This document shows, one piece after another, positions 45,101 through 53,664 of a stretch of 64,000 nt of DNA (the stretch's first letter is position 1; each line of letters starts with the position of its first letter). The translations under genes were made by a program, and so were the position numbers. Origin of the DNA: Candidatus Sigynarchaeota archaeon (lineage in GTDB: Archaea > Asgardarchaeota > Lokiarchaeia > Sigyniarchaeales > Sigyniarchaeaceae); contig JAUQYW010000652.1 in NCBI GenBank assembly GCA_030587525.1, forward strand, positions 1 through 64,000, written 5' to 3'. The notes beneath the pieces were generated by a model. The model worked only from the letters and a program-made list of their open reading frames with translations, had not been told where the DNA came from and searched no databases.

Positions 45101-47332
45101 GGATGTCACCGATGCTTCCACGATCAGCTGGATCGATGCATCAAATGACAGCGATGGCGATGCCGTCGTGAACCCAAGATTCATCGGATTATTTAGCCAA
45201 TTGCCGGATAGCGTGAAGGACCCACGACCCCATAATCCGCTCGATGCACCGGTGATCGCCGTTCCATTGACGCGCAAGTTGATGTCGGTTTGGGTCGCGT
45301 TTGCAGCGGTGGTTAGGACAAACTTGATGTCATCGACCACGAGCAACTGGCGATCGGAATTCTTGAAATTGCTGAACGAGATCGACGTGGGCTGGGTAAA
45401 CCGAATGCCGACCTGGAACTTGATTTGCGTGCTCGCACCGACGTTGTTGAACAAAGACGTGGTATTCGACCATAGCACCAGCCCGATGTTACCGGTCGAC
45501 CGCCACGACCGGGATATCTGGTTCAAGGCTTGAAATCCGCGAGAAAAAATGACTGAATCGTTTATGGCCACGTAGAGCTCGAAATCGTTGCTCTCCATTA
45601 GCTTGTCTGCATAGTAATCGAGCGAAAAGTACGCGTTTTGGACTGAACCACGCGGCACAGGGAAAACCTTGTAAAATTCGGCCTTGTCTGTTTGTTCATA
45701 GGAAAACCGGCCGTAACTATAATCGCCAGGATGCCGGTCAATGCCATCGATCTCCAGACCGAGGCCAACTTCGTTGGAACGCACGGTTCCAGAACCAGAA
45801 GCCCTCCCAGGAGTTGAATAGTAATCCGACGTGAACGTCCAACCGCTCGTCCTTGCCGAAATGTTCGGGACCGTGGCTGTTGTATACTCGTAGTACTGGA
45901 TCTTCGCGCCCAAGTTGTAGGGCATCTCTGCTTCGTTCACGCCATCGGACACGTACGAGATCGTGATGCGGTTTGTCTTGAACCACGGCGTGAGTACGTT
46001 TTGATTGTTATCCGTGAAATCCATGAGGAATTTCGAGTTGTTATCGAAAAGCACGAGATAATCCCGGCCATTCTCGAAGTTCACGTGAGAAAAATTCACG
46101 CGCATATAATTAGCGATTGGTTGTTGCAACAAGAGCTGGTCCTGGCTCGATAGATGGTTGAAATTATAATTATTCCAGCGGATGTCGACGTTCATCCGTT
46201 TATCGTGTGAATCAAAGGCAGCTGAGCCAACGGTCGAGAGCTGGTACTTGTCAACGATGAAGCCGTCGTATTGTACCGTCCCATCGCTCGTTAGATTGAA
46301 GGAGATCTTGTTGGTCGTGATCCAGGGCGTCCACCTGTCTGCGGAAGAGATCTTGCCGAACCCGAATGCGGTGTTGTAGGTCTTGTAATTGACCGATAGA
46401 TTGTTGTAGAGGAGAAGAGAATCGTACGACTCCTCGATATCGAGCAGCGAGAAATGCGCGCGCATGTAAGGTCGTATTGGCAATGCAGATTGCAGCACCC
46501 AGCCGGGATTTGCCAGCTTATTCGCGGGATATGGATGGGAACTCTCGACGAGGGTCGTGAACGTCTCGTTCGCGGGAACGTAGGAGATATAATCGATGCT
46601 ATAACCGTTCGCATATTCCGTCGCGCCGGTACTCTCATAGGCGACGAACACCTGCGAGCTTTCTATCCAGCTCGAGTTCACGTTCGTTTGAACATTGGTG
46701 ATGCTCTGGAGAACCGTGCCTTCTAAATTCACGATGCGAACCCAATCCTGGTTGTTTTGCATGTTGATTTCCTTGAAATGGATGCGGATGGCACGCGCAT
46801 CGGGAACCGAAATTAGTTGCTTGGACGTGGTGATGTTCTGGTTTGGAAAATACGTGGTGTTACTCGGGTACCAATAATTGTAGTTCACCCGGGTGGCTGT
46901 CGCATCCAGAGATGATAGGGATGTGTCCGGGAAGGAACCGCCCGTGATCCAATCACGGGTATCCCGTATGTTCGTGATATTCGAGCTGGCCCTCGTTCCT
47001 TTCCAGCCATGCACGTTGTCGATGAACATTGGAATATTTTTCGTTGAAACATTTGTTACAGAAATTCCTGTTTGCGTCGTGACTTGTTGGGCAGTTGCCA
47101 CGCCTTGAAGCGCGTTGCCTGTTCCTTGAAACTCGTCAGATGCCGAGATCGTACCAGAGGGATTCAAAGGCTCTGTTTGATGAAATGACTTAGTTTCTGG
47201 TAAAGAAAAGATGAGAAGCGAGGAAGCGGACGAGATTATGATGGAAAAAATGGCAACCGTTAAGAAAAATGCACTTTTCATGTAAAATCGACTCTTACGT
47301 GTTGGTTTATGCACAAATGACATGTTCCACAA
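39134..47332 (-). CDS. giant receptor-like surface protein with FYVE/RING-like zinc module and longin-like domain
   Basis: 2732 residues. The outer part (to ~2330) holds an N-terminal signal segment (~18-43); three CUB-like beta domains (~140-480; repeated A-x-R-I-H-F ... D-W-V-R-I ... S-x-Y-E-S patterns); an MAM-like/beta domain; and long Ig-like repeats, including three ~320-residue copies. One TM lies at ~2335-2357. Inside is a cluster C2373-x2-H2376-x11-C2388-x2-C2391-x4-C2396-x2-C2399-x10-C2410-x2-C2413, eight zinc ligands spaced like FYVE/RING-type binuclear modules. Next is an alpha/beta domain (~2430-2560) that reads like a longin/roadblock fold, and then a disordered Pro/Glu/Lys tail. 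It is probably a surface receptor or anchor with cytosolic protein contacts (inference). M4 (47323) or M18 (47281) are possible starts, since a TATA-like stretch lies only ~16 nt before 47332. Confidence 0.75.
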   Translation of the reverse strand: MWNMSFVHKPTRKSRFYMKSAFFLTVAIFSIIISSASSLLIFSLPETKSFHQTEPLNPSGTISASDEFQGTGNALQGVATAQQVTTQTGISVTNVSTKNIPMFIDNVHGWKGTRASSNITNIRDTRDWITGGSFPDTSLSSLDATATRVNYNYWYPSNTTYFPNQNITTSKQLISVPDARAIRIHFKEINMQNNQDWVRIVNLEGTVLQSITNVQTNVNSSWIESSQVFVAYESTGATEYANGYSIDYISYVPANETFTTLVESSHPYPANKLANPGWVLQSALPIRPYMRAHFSLLDIEESYDSLLLYNNLSVNYKTYNTAFGFGKISSADRWTPWITTNKISFNLTSDGTVQYDGFIVDKYQLSTVGSAAFDSHDKRMNVDIRWNNYNFNHLSSQDQLLLQQPIANYMRVNFSHVNFENGRDYLVLFDNNSKFLMDFTDNNQNVLTPWFKTNRITISYVSDGVNEAEMPYNLGAKIQYYEYTTATVPNISARTSGWTFTSDYYSTPGRASGSGTVRSNEVGLGLEIDGIDRHPGDYSYGRFSYEQTDKAEFYKVFPVPRGSVQNAYFSLDYYADKLMESNDFELYVAINDSVIFSRGFQALNQISRSWRSTGNIGLVLWSNTTSLFNNVGASTQIKFQVGIRFTQPTSISFSNFKNSDRQLLVVDDIKFVLTTAANATQTDINLRVNGTAITGASSGLWGRGSFTLSGNWLNNPMNLGFTTASPSLSFDASIQLIVEASVTSTWTQNFASTGTSYSANAGENVSWSCYENVYIPSGHQNYMLNVTKPRTLIIDNVKDPTGMVISYQGGGENGKWFSFTTAFSGWYTVIAHSRNYFASVLLSTDNSTWSGSLSFTNQQSVYIQAPFRVLLAQPSGNGTMIIDTPTGTLWSSRSFTASGISNINQGPVVFAPQNSTGGLFSGLIAWENGTEIGFQAFSMTSTHNSWLEITYPFDARGDNTTSQFVDSLIPVRILFNDSFAYALIEGATVMGSLNSTTVINFAFTESTPGIYDYNLDMSGISPGSYQLTVSATKAGFVPAIMFIIISINVDTRVDGFTSYQETQHGFVANISFHYYDVIRDEGISGASISVSFSGANYTIVDSLNGNYAILLNTTSFGLGTHAFSITVQKPFHEVVVLGGTFKVNRRSSQLSCLNASLTGYLDNQIGPFVVRFVHPDFPATINYTHASFTIYLDSWLLVKLDTANYTLANLGQGLYSINIWTGSTTPLNAPGIKELYIVGSNSSTSPFYVANDTAALGFILNKRSVSYGVYINSTNITTEASLSVGLQDDITLNMTVKDVLSGSPATSFSFTYNITGVHSGTFLLQGASYIATINHADLVAGTFVLKIVGSSPTYDPVQIQYILSVQTIPTYVEGFTNYQLREHGTNLTIAFHYHDAMHDIGVTGASLGVSFAGIGIIDPSDYTAIDGMNGNYTITLNTTMFSLGTRTFTVSVTKAYYSPQALGGTLEIEPRKSRIVAINDSLNCYLLDDMGPVILKYYHPDYSTTLNYTQSSFWLYQDSALTQLVAPSNYSMASLGNGLFQLILHTGTTFLFNTAGVKYLYILARNASSSAFHVAEATTVYSFTLSRRPVITTIFKNSTNITSDIGITIGMQEDFSLNASIKDIPSGALATSYTFFYNISNGNSGMFVLQGNRFITTIDHAMLSEGVFILKISGNSDVQEAVQVQYFLTVQTISTYTEGFTNYIVVEHGLNMSLVFHYHDAVHDIGIPGASIVVSVAPVGVLNPSTYVISEPASGNYTIALNTTLFSVGSRSFTVTVSKQYHASQFLSGTLEIRSRLSQLFVLNTSINAFMMDDVGPLAMKYFHPDYPSTVNYTHAVFSLYQDTAFTLPVNPIWYSIVPSSNGLFWLRIHTGSSTGFNTAGIKTIYIRASNSSSSTAQIANATGTISFILSLRPVNRSIHLNGVNLSGETSITANFTEALILNLTVTDALNGSIARIGLNYAITKGPSGVFVLQAGNYTANIMSGDFSTGIQVLSITANSSTYAIFSIIYLMTIVPRELSMSVSANGSALIGNGVLQAILGMDIDFRIHLEDKETNATLTGALANVTIDEALVCSFIVNSSSAGTAVGTWAIAPGFHSVTVLVMMPNYSAQYFAFTLHVIKRVINQSIIVNGLTWDGISVIQACLDQNVTIEFVTNDSLSGNPVLSSGLSLSVPGTIGAYVETMLSNTHSITFNASALGIGKELITFVLTSSQYDTKVTSLLMDILPLLLTISIGGNQTTIDGKPGNTVRVSINLIDSLGHSITGANVSCTWAGGIDLLQDMNNGTYQALLTLPNTEGYYQLNILAYLSENYTVSQSTLILNVRRQVSPESMITNTIIVTIILGIFFLLVFLLYLRPKIIKRRMVRFEEVKTCTVHKGPIKEGLTYVCPTCGSIYCTKCAQALFNNNDACWSCATPIQPFAVSYQEDWRTNLQYVMLFLAGSTEPIYEQSLMTEDVMVPEMLMILKKSIEKHLAKPSKKTNVVEVQEYFNSKILFLQGDFVTVVMVSRIDSSFIHDKMTEFVENWETAFYDKDAKTWKADARNKFATKTRFMIDGMFIKLEPKEEPKKGKGPKSEPGKGGTYVDAESLARKGKTGHNGPSSIKTARTDQKPPVKGDKEEVARIPVVYPEPKPEEDAAAKLGDINPVKEVPATPELVQKLIPADLFTTEQNVPSTPDSTMLPPSPPTPPEQKQDVSTLVDTTTPQEPESKEIKKKGDEDKVDPKKNEDHADKT
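41270..44175 (-). repeat. three ~320-residue tandem repeats in the giant surface protein
   Basis: Each copy opens with G-F-T-(N/S)-Y-x-x-x-x-H-G, at about 44174, 43217 and 42242 on the minus strand, so the unit is ~960-975 bp. The copies share R-x-S-(Q/R)-(L/I) and H-P-D-(F/Y) landmarks and look like internal duplications of an Ig-like domain set. Confidence 0.6.
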
Positions 47333-47546
47333 ATAATTGATTCTTTTAAAAAGAGAACCATCTTGAACCTTTCTCCGATATCGAATAATCCGAACGGGTT
47401 TCTGGTTTGAATTTTTCGGGAAATGTACCTAGTTCTGACGTTTCTAATGTGCATTAAAAATTGTGGAAACCACCACATAGGAAAATAAATGGGAGAACCT
47501 AATCAAGTCACAACCATCAACTTGACATCAACCAAGGGCATGAACT

Positions 47547-49508
47547 ATGAATGCAACTTCCATCGATAGAAACAACCCACGAGCATTCGCGAAATCGTTG
47601 CGAAATGGCATGATCGTCCTGGTCATTTTCAGCGGGTTCCTGGTCGGTACCGGCATCTATTTCAACATGAGCACATCGAAATATGCCACCATCTTGTATC
47701 ATTACAACGCGGAATACCGCGCTGGCAGCACCGCCATTGAAAATGCCATCATCAACGTCGCGATACCGGAGCTCATCAAGATGTACTACGCTCATCGGCA
47801 ATGGAATTGGACCCTTGAGCTGCAAGCGTGGGCCATCTTGAATATGTCGCAGACAAACGCAACGGTCTTCGGGATGCTCCGAGACATGATAAACTCCGGC
47901 CAATGTGAGCTTATCTCGCCGTTGTGGAGTTATCAGCTCTTGACCGCATTCTCGCTCGATGACGTGAACATGTCACTCACGCTCGCCAGAAATATGCTGC
48001 GCGGATTGAACATCACCCGATTTACCCGGGTTTTGTTCTTCCAGGAAAGCCAGGCATTCCCCGGCTTCGGAAACCAGGTCTTCAAGGACTTCGGATTCGA
48101 CACTTGCATGATCGGTAGCCACATTTTATCGCTGCACGGCATCAGGCCCACTAAACCGCTGTATCGCCAGCGACTATGGAACGAACCGTCAACGGACTTC
48201 TATTACCTCCCCTTCAACTGGGTACCTGAGCTCGTGCAGGGTGGGTTCCATTTCTGGACGTTCCTGGCAACGGGGGAAACGGTCACCGGGCGAAATGTTT
48301 TAACAGCCCAAGGGTCGGGCCAGAACGAATCGGCATACCTTCCCGCTCCAGAATTGATCCAGGCACACGCGGAACACTTGCAGAAGCTCTACGAGTCGGG
48401 ATACAAGCTCATGACCATCAACGACTACGTTACCTTGCTGGAAGGCCGAAACGAGGTCACGAATCTCGATACGTGCGTGCCAGAAACCACGTGGCGCGAT
48501 CTCCCCGGCTTCGAGATCAACCGCGACGACAGCAATGGTTTGTGGACGTGGATGGCCTACAACACGGCGGCCGGCAACGCGACCAATCCAGGCAACGACG
48601 ATGGCGACCAGCTCGCGGAAACCTACCGGACGGGCAATTATTTAAAGGCAGTTCGAACATTGCTGCTCGCGAATTGGAGTTCGCTCGCGCCCGCGACCCG
48701 CGATGCACTGAACGCGTCGATCTTCGACGCGTACAAGTATTACTTCAAGGCACAAGGCACCGACGCGTATGGCTGGGAGCCGGGCTGGATCGTGGACAAC
48801 GTCTTGCACGAGACGGATTACTCGCGGAACAATAACCGCTTCGCCCGGGAACTCGCGACGACTGTCCTGCAAAACTTGAGCACCACCTTGAACCTCGGGA
48901 GCAAGATCCAAGTCTTCACCGAAAACATGAGCCTGAACGCGGGCACGACAGCATTTGCAAACGAGACGACCGATTGGATCAACGAGACCGCCACTCCAAC
49001 AAGTGAAACGCTCGCGAATTTGCCCATATCCATCTTGATCAACGACACGCAATCTGGACCGGCCTATTCAGTCGCTATATCCAACTGCACGTATGGTGGG
49101 TTCACGTACAAGAAGGTCGACATCACTATGCCGAGCATGACACGCGTGCGGGTACAGCTCGGGACCACGTACCCGATCTGGTACAGCCCGACGTTTTACG
49201 AGCAGCAGGCATTCCAGTTCACGCTCGAAGGCGACGAACCTTATTTCTTGCCGCTCTCGAACGGCCTCTTGTTTTTCGGAAGTGAAACGAGCGGCATCGC
49301 CGTGATCAAGAACTGCTCGTCGCGTCACGTGGCGCTTATGGCAGACAAGAACTGGGTCGGGTATCTCGAGGAATCGGACTCCAGGCACCCGTACGCGGTC
49401 AAGAACGTTCATTACTCGTTCCTCGTGGTGCAGAGCTCGCTGCAGAACGCGATTGATCTCGCATATTTCGCAAATATCAAGCCAGTCCTGACGCTGGACA
49501 CGACATGA
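47547..49508 (+). CDS. membrane-anchored GH57/GH38-like glycosidase
   Basis: 653 residues. A signal anchor (~20-42) is followed by a large outer enzyme domain. Features of GH57/GH38 alpha-mannosidase-type barrels are the first strand I-L-Y-H-Y-N-A-E-Y with a W-N-W-T-L-E-L region soon after, G-Q-C-E-L-I-S-P-L-W, R-V-L-F-F-Q-E-S-Q-A-F-P-G-F (candidate catalytic acid region) and a D-D-S-N-G-L-W-T-W segment before helical L-L-L-A-N-W-S-S. The C-terminal ~180 residues form a beta-rich domain. The substrate is unknown; a polymannose or alpha-glucan surface glycan is possible. The gene is followed by a small membrane protein gene 10 nt away, which suggests an operon. Confidence 0.6.
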   Translation: MNATSIDRNNPRAFAKSLRNGMIVLVIFSGFLVGTGIYFNMSTSKYATILYHYNAEYRAGSTAIENAIINVAIPELIKMYYAHRQWNWTLELQAWAILNMSQTNATVFGMLRDMINSGQCELISPLWSYQLLTAFSLDDVNMSLTLARNMLRGLNITRFTRVLFFQESQAFPGFGNQVFKDFGFDTCMIGSHILSLHGIRPTKPLYRQRLWNEPSTDFYYLPFNWVPELVQGGFHFWTFLATGETVTGRNVLTAQGSGQNESAYLPAPELIQAHAEHLQKLYESGYKLMTINDYVTLLEGRNEVTNLDTCVPETTWRDLPGFEINRDDSNGLWTWMAYNTAAGNATNPGNDDGDQLAETYRTGNYLKAVRTLLLANWSSLAPATRDALNASIFDAYKYYFKAQGTDAYGWEPGWIVDNVLHETDYSRNNNRFARELATTVLQNLSTTLNLGSKIQVFTENMSLNAGTTAFANETTDWINETATPTSETLANLPISILINDTQSGPAYSVAISNCTYGGFTYKKVDITMPSMTRVRVQLGTTYPIWYSPTFYEQQAFQFTLEGDEPYFLPLSNGLLFFGSETSGIAVIKNCSSRHVALMADKNWVGYLEESDSRHPYAVKNVHYSFLVVQSSLQNAIDLAYFANIKPVLTLDTT

Positions 49509-49512
49509 GGTG
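49507..49512 (+). promoter_or_regulatory. Shine-Dalgarno-like GAGGTG deciding the downstream start
   Basis: GAGGTG overlaps the TGA stop of the GH57-like gene and ends 6 nt before the ATG at 49519. This is a better start than the GTG at 49510, which lies inside the site itself. Confidence 0.6.
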
Positions 49513-49518
49513 GAAAAA

Positions 49519-50292
49519 ATGAGAAACCGAACGACAATCTCTCCCGTGGCAGATGAAATCGCAAACACGCTCGCGTGGGGCGGCATTGGATCCTTAATCG
49601 GTGGAGTTTTACTGGCGGCTATTTGGGCCGTGTTTGAATTCGTCGACATCGCCCAGTTATACGTGCATTATGCCTCGCCGCTGCTGTCAGAGACTTTATT
49701 GACCTTGATGTTGATCATCGGCGCCATCTGCTTGGCCAACTTCGTGGTCTCGATGATCGGGATTGGCTTAGTAAACAACAATCGCCTGAGCGCGAAGAAT
49801 TTCGCACTGGTATCAGCTGCGCTGCAAATCTGGCTGCCGCCAACAGGCACGTTCTTCGGCGTCACGCTGCTTTCCATGGCACGTGCATGGCCAGCGGCCG
49901 CGAATGCACCAGACAAGGCAATCGATGATAAGACCGCCAAGGATCTCCTCGTTTTTAACGCGGTGTATTGCGCCTTGACCGTGGGCTTCTTGCTTCTCAT
50001 GATTCCGATAGCCTACTTTTTACCAGTCGAATTCGCCAATGATGAGGAACTCTTCTGGCTGCGGCTCAACATCTGGAACATCTTTTACGCGGTTAATGCT
50101 GTCGAGGTCGGAATAGCCGTGCTACTTTCCATCACGGCATGGATGGCCAAGAACGAGAAGAATGGATGGAAACCACTGCTTTGGACGACGTGCATCTTGA
50201 TGATCTTCGCCATCCCGATAGGCCCGTACCTCGCCGGGGTGTTTTACCGGAACCTCTTAAGATCGCAACCGCAAGCAACGAAACCCGAGTAG
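49519..50292 (+). CDS. polytopic membrane protein, unknown family
   Basis: 257 residues from the ATG at 49519. About five or six TM helices: ~20-42, 55-80, 100-118, 140-160, 175-195 and 215-238. They are separated by short polar loops; no catalytic motif is seen. Coupled to the GH57-like gene by a GAGGTG site over its stop codon. It may help export or anchor the enzyme, or transport its product (inference from linkage only). Confidence 0.6.
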   Translation: MRNRTTISPVADEIANTLAWGGIGSLIGGVLLAAIWAVFEFVDIAQLYVHYASPLLSETLLTLMLIIGAICLANFVVSMIGIGLVNNNRLSAKNFALVSAALQIWLPPTGTFFGVTLLSMARAWPAAANAPDKAIDDKTAKDLLVFNAVYCALTVGFLLLMIPIAYFLPVEFANDEELFWLRLNIWNIFYAVNAVEVGIAVLLSITAWMAKNEKNGWKPLLWTTCILMIFAIPIGPYLAGVFYRNLLRSQPQATKPE

Positions 50293-50349
50293 ATCAAGCC
50301 ACCTGCGAAATGAGACGGGCACGATTTCTTCATTAAAATCTCCTTTTTT

Positions 50350-51426
50350 TCAATCTACGTGTTGAGGTTCATTCGTGGCAGTATACACGCTATCGCTAAA
50401 TGCTTGATCTGTTGCGTGTGGCGGTTGCACGTTTGCCCCGGCAGAAAGCACCATAAGCTGCGACATGTTCCCGATGATATTGCCGCCTTCGTACCGGTTG
50501 AAGGCCGGGTACAAGGCCTCGATCGAGAGCCCGGCATCGAGTATCATTTTCTGGAGGGTTTGCATGGTGAAGGGAGGGAGATGGCCGAACGACAAGAAAA
50601 TTCTCGATCCTCTTTCGGCCTTCAACGCGTCGATCGCCCTCGACAAGAAGAGTTTGCACCCATTCACCGTGTAGGGCGGATCGGTGAACACGACGTCGAA
50701 CGCGTGGCGCAGGTCGGCGGGAAGCGGTTGGCGAACATCGTCTTGCCGTGCCGCGAGATTCCGCACCATCATGCCTTTCGCGAGTTCGTTGATCTTCGCG
50801 ATGATGCGATCATCAATATCGAGGACAGTGGCCTGGAAAGGGGGTTTCTGATTGAGAGGATCCGTGATAAAATAATCCATGGTGAATTCCGGGATGCATG
50901 ACGAAATCGAGACGAAATCATCGTCGCCCAGGAACAAGATCGACGTGCCATCGAAAGCGTGCCACGCGTGGAGGAGCAACAAGCGCCTGGCAAGGGTGTC
51001 GACCGTGCATTTAGCTTGATCGAGGGTCACGTCCGCGTTGGGTCTAGCACTAACGATCTCCTCGAGGCTTTCGAAGAGCCGCGAGTGGCGCCCCTCCGGG
51101 TCCAGCTCGAACCCGGTGCCGTCGCAACCATCGCAGGCAACCGTGCTCAAGGACATAATCCCCAGTTCCATCTCGACGTATTTCATGCCTTGTTCCGTGT
51201 ACCTAGCACCAAATTTATCGCGGTGAACCATTCCGTCATTGGAAAGCTTGTTGAGCACGAGCGAAACGACGGGCGGTGGAAATCTTGTCGCTTCCGCGAG
51301 ATCTCTAAGGCTCATGGTCGCGCTGCGATGCAATTCCACGAGGATCCGCTTGATGCCATTCACGCCCTCCTCGAGGTTGACATCCTTCGCTATCTGTCCG
51401 AGGTATTGCTTTGCCGTCTCATTCAT
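50350..51426 (-). CDS. bpsA: branched-chain polyamine synthase (N4-bis(aminopropyl)spermidine synthase)
   Basis: 358 residues from the ATG at 51426; the open frame runs back to 51525, but that extra part would overlap porB by 35 nt. An N-terminal winged-helix-like domain (~10-85) is followed by a C-x-G-C-x-G-T-G segment (C-D-G-C-D-G-T-G). A Rossmann aminopropyltransferase domain then has I-L-F-L-G-D-D-D-F-V-S, V-L-D-I-D-D-R-I and F-T-D-P-P-Y-T. The G-D-D-D and D-P-P-Y motifs are those of BpsA, which adds two aminopropyl groups from decarboxylated SAM to N4 of spermidine in Thermococcus and relatives. It is convergent with the membrane protein gene and follows porB on the same strand at 64 nt. 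Confidence 0.8.
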   Translation of the reverse strand: MNETAKQYLGQIAKDVNLEEGVNGIKRILVELHRSATMSLRDLAEATRFPPPVVSLVLNKLSNDGMVHRDKFGARYTEQGMKYVEMELGIMSLSTVACDGCDGTGFELDPEGRHSRLFESLEEIVSARPNADVTLDQAKCTVDTLARRLLLLHAWHAFDGTSILFLGDDDFVSISSCIPEFTMDYFITDPLNQKPPFQATVLDIDDRIIAKINELAKGMMVRNLAARQDDVRQPLPADLRHAFDVVFTDPPYTVNGCKLFLSRAIDALKAERGSRIFLSFGHLPPFTMQTLQKMILDAGLSIEALYPAFNRYEGGNIIGNMSQLMVLSAGANVQPPHATDQAFSDSVYTATNEPQHVD

Positions 51427-51490
51427 ACGGAGAACAAGGAGTGCAAGCACACAAGAAATTTTCGAAGGAATTCTTTGAAAGGAAAAAAGA

Positions 51491-52396
51491 TCAGAGCATC
51501 TTGTTGATAAAATCCCATTGCGCATTGATGTATTCTTGATACGTGGCGATGTGCTGCTGGGTCAGATGCTTGAAACGCCCTTGTTTCTTGAGATAGTCCT
51601 CGACCGATAATCTTTTCTTTGGATCGATGAATGTCTCCGATTCCTTTGACAAGAACATCTTGCCATCGATTATCTCGTACAAGGGATAGATTCCCGTCTT
51701 CACGGCGAGGCGCCCGATCGCGATCGTCTGATCTGCGGGGAACGTCCAACCCGGCGGGCAAGGTGCCAACACGTGAATGTACCGCGTGCCCTTGAATTGC
51801 TTGGCTTTCTTGAACTTGGCGTAGACATCGAGCGGGTACGAGGCACACGTGGTGGCGATGTATGGAATGTTATGCGCCAGCATAATCATGGGGATGTTTT
51901 TCTTGTGCTCGACTTTCCCGTGAGGGGTCGTCGTCGTGTAGGCCATGTACGGGGTCTGACCGCTGCGCTGGGTTCCCGTGTTGGAGTACATCTCGTTATC
52001 ATAGCATGCGTAGATGAAGTTCGTGTTTCTCTCGGCGGCACCGCTGAGTCCCTGGATCCCGATGTCTGATGTGCCGCCGTCCCCGGCGAATCCGACGACC
52101 GTGATCTTGTCGGCAAGACCAAGGACCTCCAAGGCCGCGACGATTCCGGACGCCGATGCCGCGGTCGTCTCGAAGGTCGTGTGGATCACGTTGAGTGCAA
52201 CTGATGTCTTGTGGTATAGCCCATGCAAAACGGTCAAGCAGCTCGCTGGCACCGTGATGATCGTGTTCTTGCCAAGTGCTTTCAATGCCATGCGATACAT
52301 CAAGCTCATAGCGCAACCAGCACACGACCGGTTCCCCGCAAGCATCAATTCATCCTCGGGAAGCTCGTCAGCTCGCGTTATCTGTGCATCCTGCAT
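51491..52396 (-). CDS. porB: pyruvate:ferredoxin oxidoreductase subunit beta
   Basis: 301 residues. It binds thiamine diphosphate: G-D-G-G-T-S-D-I-G-I is the ThDP/Mg motif, followed by N-T-N-F-I-Y-A-C-Y-D-N-E-M-Y-S-N-T-G-T-Q-R-S. Cys pairs near the N-terminus (N-R-S-C-A-G-C-A) and a third Cys bind the proximal 4Fe-4S cluster. It pairs with PorA to oxidise pyruvate + CoA to acetyl-CoA and CO2 and reduce ferredoxin. Its start lies 1 nt after the PorA stop. Confidence 0.93.
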   Translation of the reverse strand: MQDAQITRADELPEDELMLAGNRSCAGCAMSLMYRMALKALGKNTIITVPASCLTVLHGLYHKTSVALNVIHTTFETTAASASGIVAALEVLGLADKITVVGFAGDGGTSDIGIQGLSGAAERNTNFIYACYDNEMYSNTGTQRSGQTPYMAYTTTTPHGKVEHKKNIPMIMLAHNIPYIATTCASYPLDVYAKFKKAKQFKGTRYIHVLAPCPPGWTFPADQTIAIGRLAVKTGIYPLYEIIDGKMFLSKESETFIDPKKRLSVEDYLKKQGRFKHLTQQHIATYQEYINAQWDFINKML

Positions 52397-52397
52397 C

Positions 52398-53663
52398 TCA
52401 TTCGCCCTCCATCAATCCCAGCCACGTCGTCTCGTCGTGGATTTCCTTGGTCTTGGCCCGGTTAAGCGCAATTTTTACGCCCTGGATAACATGTTCCGTG
52501 GTAAAGTCCCTGCCTCCGAGTCCAACGATGAATCCTTGAATATACGTGGCATTCTTTGCATTATATAATGCGGTCTTGGTTTCCGCGCACAATGCACCTT
52601 CCAGACCATATGCAACGTCGCGATCAAACACGACAACCGTCTTCATATTCGCCAATGCATCACGGATGCGTTTCTTGGGGAACGGACGGAACAAGCGGAC
52701 CGTGAGCACGCCTGCCTTTAAACCCTCGGCTCGCAGCGCGTCGATCGCTGTCTTAGCTTGGCTGGCGCACGACCCCATACCAACAATGGCAACTTCGGCG
52801 TCATCCAAGCGATAACTGCGCACTGCCCCGCCGTGATGGCGACCCGAGATCTTGCCGAATTGTTCCTCCACTTCTTCCATTACCGCGATGGATCCTTCGA
52901 GCGCCCGCTGCATGCGGTGCCGGAGTTCCATATATGCGGGAAAGCCCTCTCGCGGATCGGGAACAGTAACAGGGTTGACCCCGACGGGGTCGTCCATGGT
53001 CAGGGCGATCATAAGATGAGACTTGAAGGGGGGCAAGAACTTGTCGATTTTTTCTTGTTGCAAGAGCTCCACGGGCATAACCGTGTGGCTCAGTATGTAG
53101 CCATCGTAACAGACCGCGACTGGCAAGTACACGCGCTCGTCCTCGGCAATCTTGTATGCTTCGAGGACCGTGTCGTAGATCTCTTGGTTATCCTCGCAAA
53201 AAATCTGCATCCATCCGGTATCTCGCTGGCTCACGGCATCCTGGTGATCGGTCCAGACGGACCACGGGGCACCGATTGCCCGGGTGACGATGCACATGAC
53301 GATCGGCAACCGTGTCCCTGCAGCCCACGCGAGTTGCTCGTGCATGTAGAGAAGGCCATGGGACGACGTTGCCGTGAACACCCGAACGCCCGTCATGCTT
53401 GCCGAGATCAAGGAACCCATGGCACTTTGCTCGGATTCAACCGTGATCATACGGGCCTTCAACTCGCCATCCTCGATGAATTCCGACAGTTTCTCGACCA
53501 CGGGGCTTTGAGGCGTGATCGGGTATGCCGCAACGACTTGCACCCTCGCGCTCTTGACCGCAAAGGATGCAGCATGATTTCCCGTGATGATCATGGTTTC
53601 CCCAGGCTCGCTTGCCTTGCTCATAGCTTTTACCGTTCCTTTTCCCTTGTCTTTCACGACCAT
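52398..53663 (-). CDS. porA: pyruvate:ferredoxin oxidoreductase subunit alpha
   Basis: 421 residues. Landmarks of PorA: A-A-Y-P-I-T-P-Q-S-P-V-V-E, T-V-E-S-E-Q-S-A-M-G-S-L-I-S-A-S and M-T-G-V-R-V-F-T-A-T-S-S-H-G-L-L-Y-M-H-E. The second domain has D-x-D-x-V-A-Y-G-L-E-G. This subunit supplies most of the pyruvate pocket. It is one nucleotide from PorD upstream and one from PorB downstream, so it is a tightly coupled operon gene. It ends in TGA. Confidence 0.93.
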   Translation of the reverse strand: MVVKDKGKGTVKAMSKASEPGETMIITGNHAASFAVKSARVQVVAAYPITPQSPVVEKLSEFIEDGELKARMITVESEQSAMGSLISASMTGVRVFTATSSHGLLYMHEQLAWAAGTRLPIVMCIVTRAIGAPWSVWTDHQDAVSQRDTGWMQIFCEDNQEIYDTVLEAYKIAEDERVYLPVAVCYDGYILSHTVMPVELLQQEKIDKFLPPFKSHLMIALTMDDPVGVNPVTVPDPREGFPAYMELRHRMQRALEGSIAVMEEVEEQFGKISGRHHGGAVRSYRLDDAEVAIVGMGSCASQAKTAIDALRAEGLKAGVLTVRLFRPFPKKRIRDALANMKTVVVFDRDVAYGLEGALCAETKTALYNAKNATYIQGFIVGLGGRDFTTEHVIQGVKIALNRAKTKEIHDETTWLGLMEGE

Positions 53664-53664
53664 G